32,538 bases of DNA from Gudongella sp051744365 (GTDB lineage Bacteria; Bacillota; Clostridia; Tissierellales; Tissierellaceae), in the NCBI GenBank assembly GCA_051744365.1, contig JBNJCX010000020.1, positions 1 to 32,538 on the forward strand. Direction: 5' to 3'. Positions 32,437-32,538 of the stretch are shown in pieces; within the stretch, counting starts at the first letter, position 1; every line of letters begins with the position of its first letter. Below the pieces are notes generated by a model, which was not told where the DNA came from, made no database searches, and saw nothing but the letters and a program-made list of their open reading frames with translations. The position numbers and the translations under genes were made by a program.

Positions 32437-32538
32437 AATATTTTATCCTGGTACAAATAATGAGATATGTTTAATAGATTGAGTTATCATATTTTACCGG
32501 GGTAAATTATCAACAAGAGGATAGTTTAGTGGATTAAT

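Noticed and set aside
32493..32506. TTTACC-GG-GGTAAA dyad near the right edge as an operator
   Set aside because: No gene or promoter next to it is visible inside the window, so it cannot be assigned.

Overview
The window looks like the chromosome of a low-GC, anaerobic Gram-positive bacterium of the class Clostridia (Bacillota). The supporting signs are strong AGGAGG-type ribosome binding sites, sigma-A promoters, GTG and TTG starts, Fe-S type two-subunit serine dehydratase, a tungsten aldehyde:ferredoxin oxidoreductase with its radical SAM maturase, and TAXI-type TRAP transporters with lipoprotein receptors. I cannot name the genus from sequence alone. No phage, CRISPR array, rRNA operon or intact insertion sequence is visible.

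Layout. (1) 1-1550: start of a leftward gene at the edge, then a stand-alone panB-family gene with its own promoter and terminator. (2) 1550-8240: a rightward block with an FMN-dependent alpha-hydroxy-acid dehydrogenase, an AEC-type carrier, the tungsten-cofactor radical SAM maturase, a 4-oxalocrotonate tautomerase and, after a perfect terminator, a TAXI TRAP permease and its binding protein. (3) 8213-9766: leftward sdaAB-sdaAA (L-serine dehydratase), separated from block 2 by a bidirectional terminator. (4) 9993-20797: a rightward catabolic block with tungsten aldehyde oxidoreductase, a MoaD/ThiS-like protein, a second TAXI TRAP system, a beta-hydroxyacid dehydrogenase, a FadR-type GntR regulator, an iron-type alcohol dehydrogenase, a second panB paralogue, an ABM-domain protein and a DUF1537 (four-carbon acid sugar kinase family) protein. 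(5) 21232-23650: an MBL-fold protein, tRNA-Arg(TCG), an EamA exporter bracketed by 26-bp direct repeats, and the decayed end of a tyrosine recombinase. (6) 23944-32404: a tight operon with its own promoter and terminator, encoding an Opp/Dpp peptide ABC transporter, an N-acyl-D-amino-acid deacylase and an M19 dipeptidase.

How the genes may work together. Blocks 1, 2 and 4 look like one metabolic theme built from two partly parallel sets: each has a PanB-like enzyme, a TAXI transporter and hydroxyacid/aldehyde redox enzymes. The maturase in block 2 is probably needed by the oxidoreductase in block 4. My inference is uptake and fermentation of a hydroxy or branched-chain organic acid in which the PanB-like enzymes run as retro-aldolases (releasing a one-carbon unit) rather than making pantothenate, because no panC, panD or panE is present. 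The substrate is unknown. Block 6 is a separate system that imports and hydrolyses peptides or acylated amino acids, probably including D-amino-acid forms.

By eye, block 2 and the sda genes use more GC-ending codons (Lys AAG, Leu CTT) than block 4 (Lys AAA, Leu TTA), so the two halves may have different histories.
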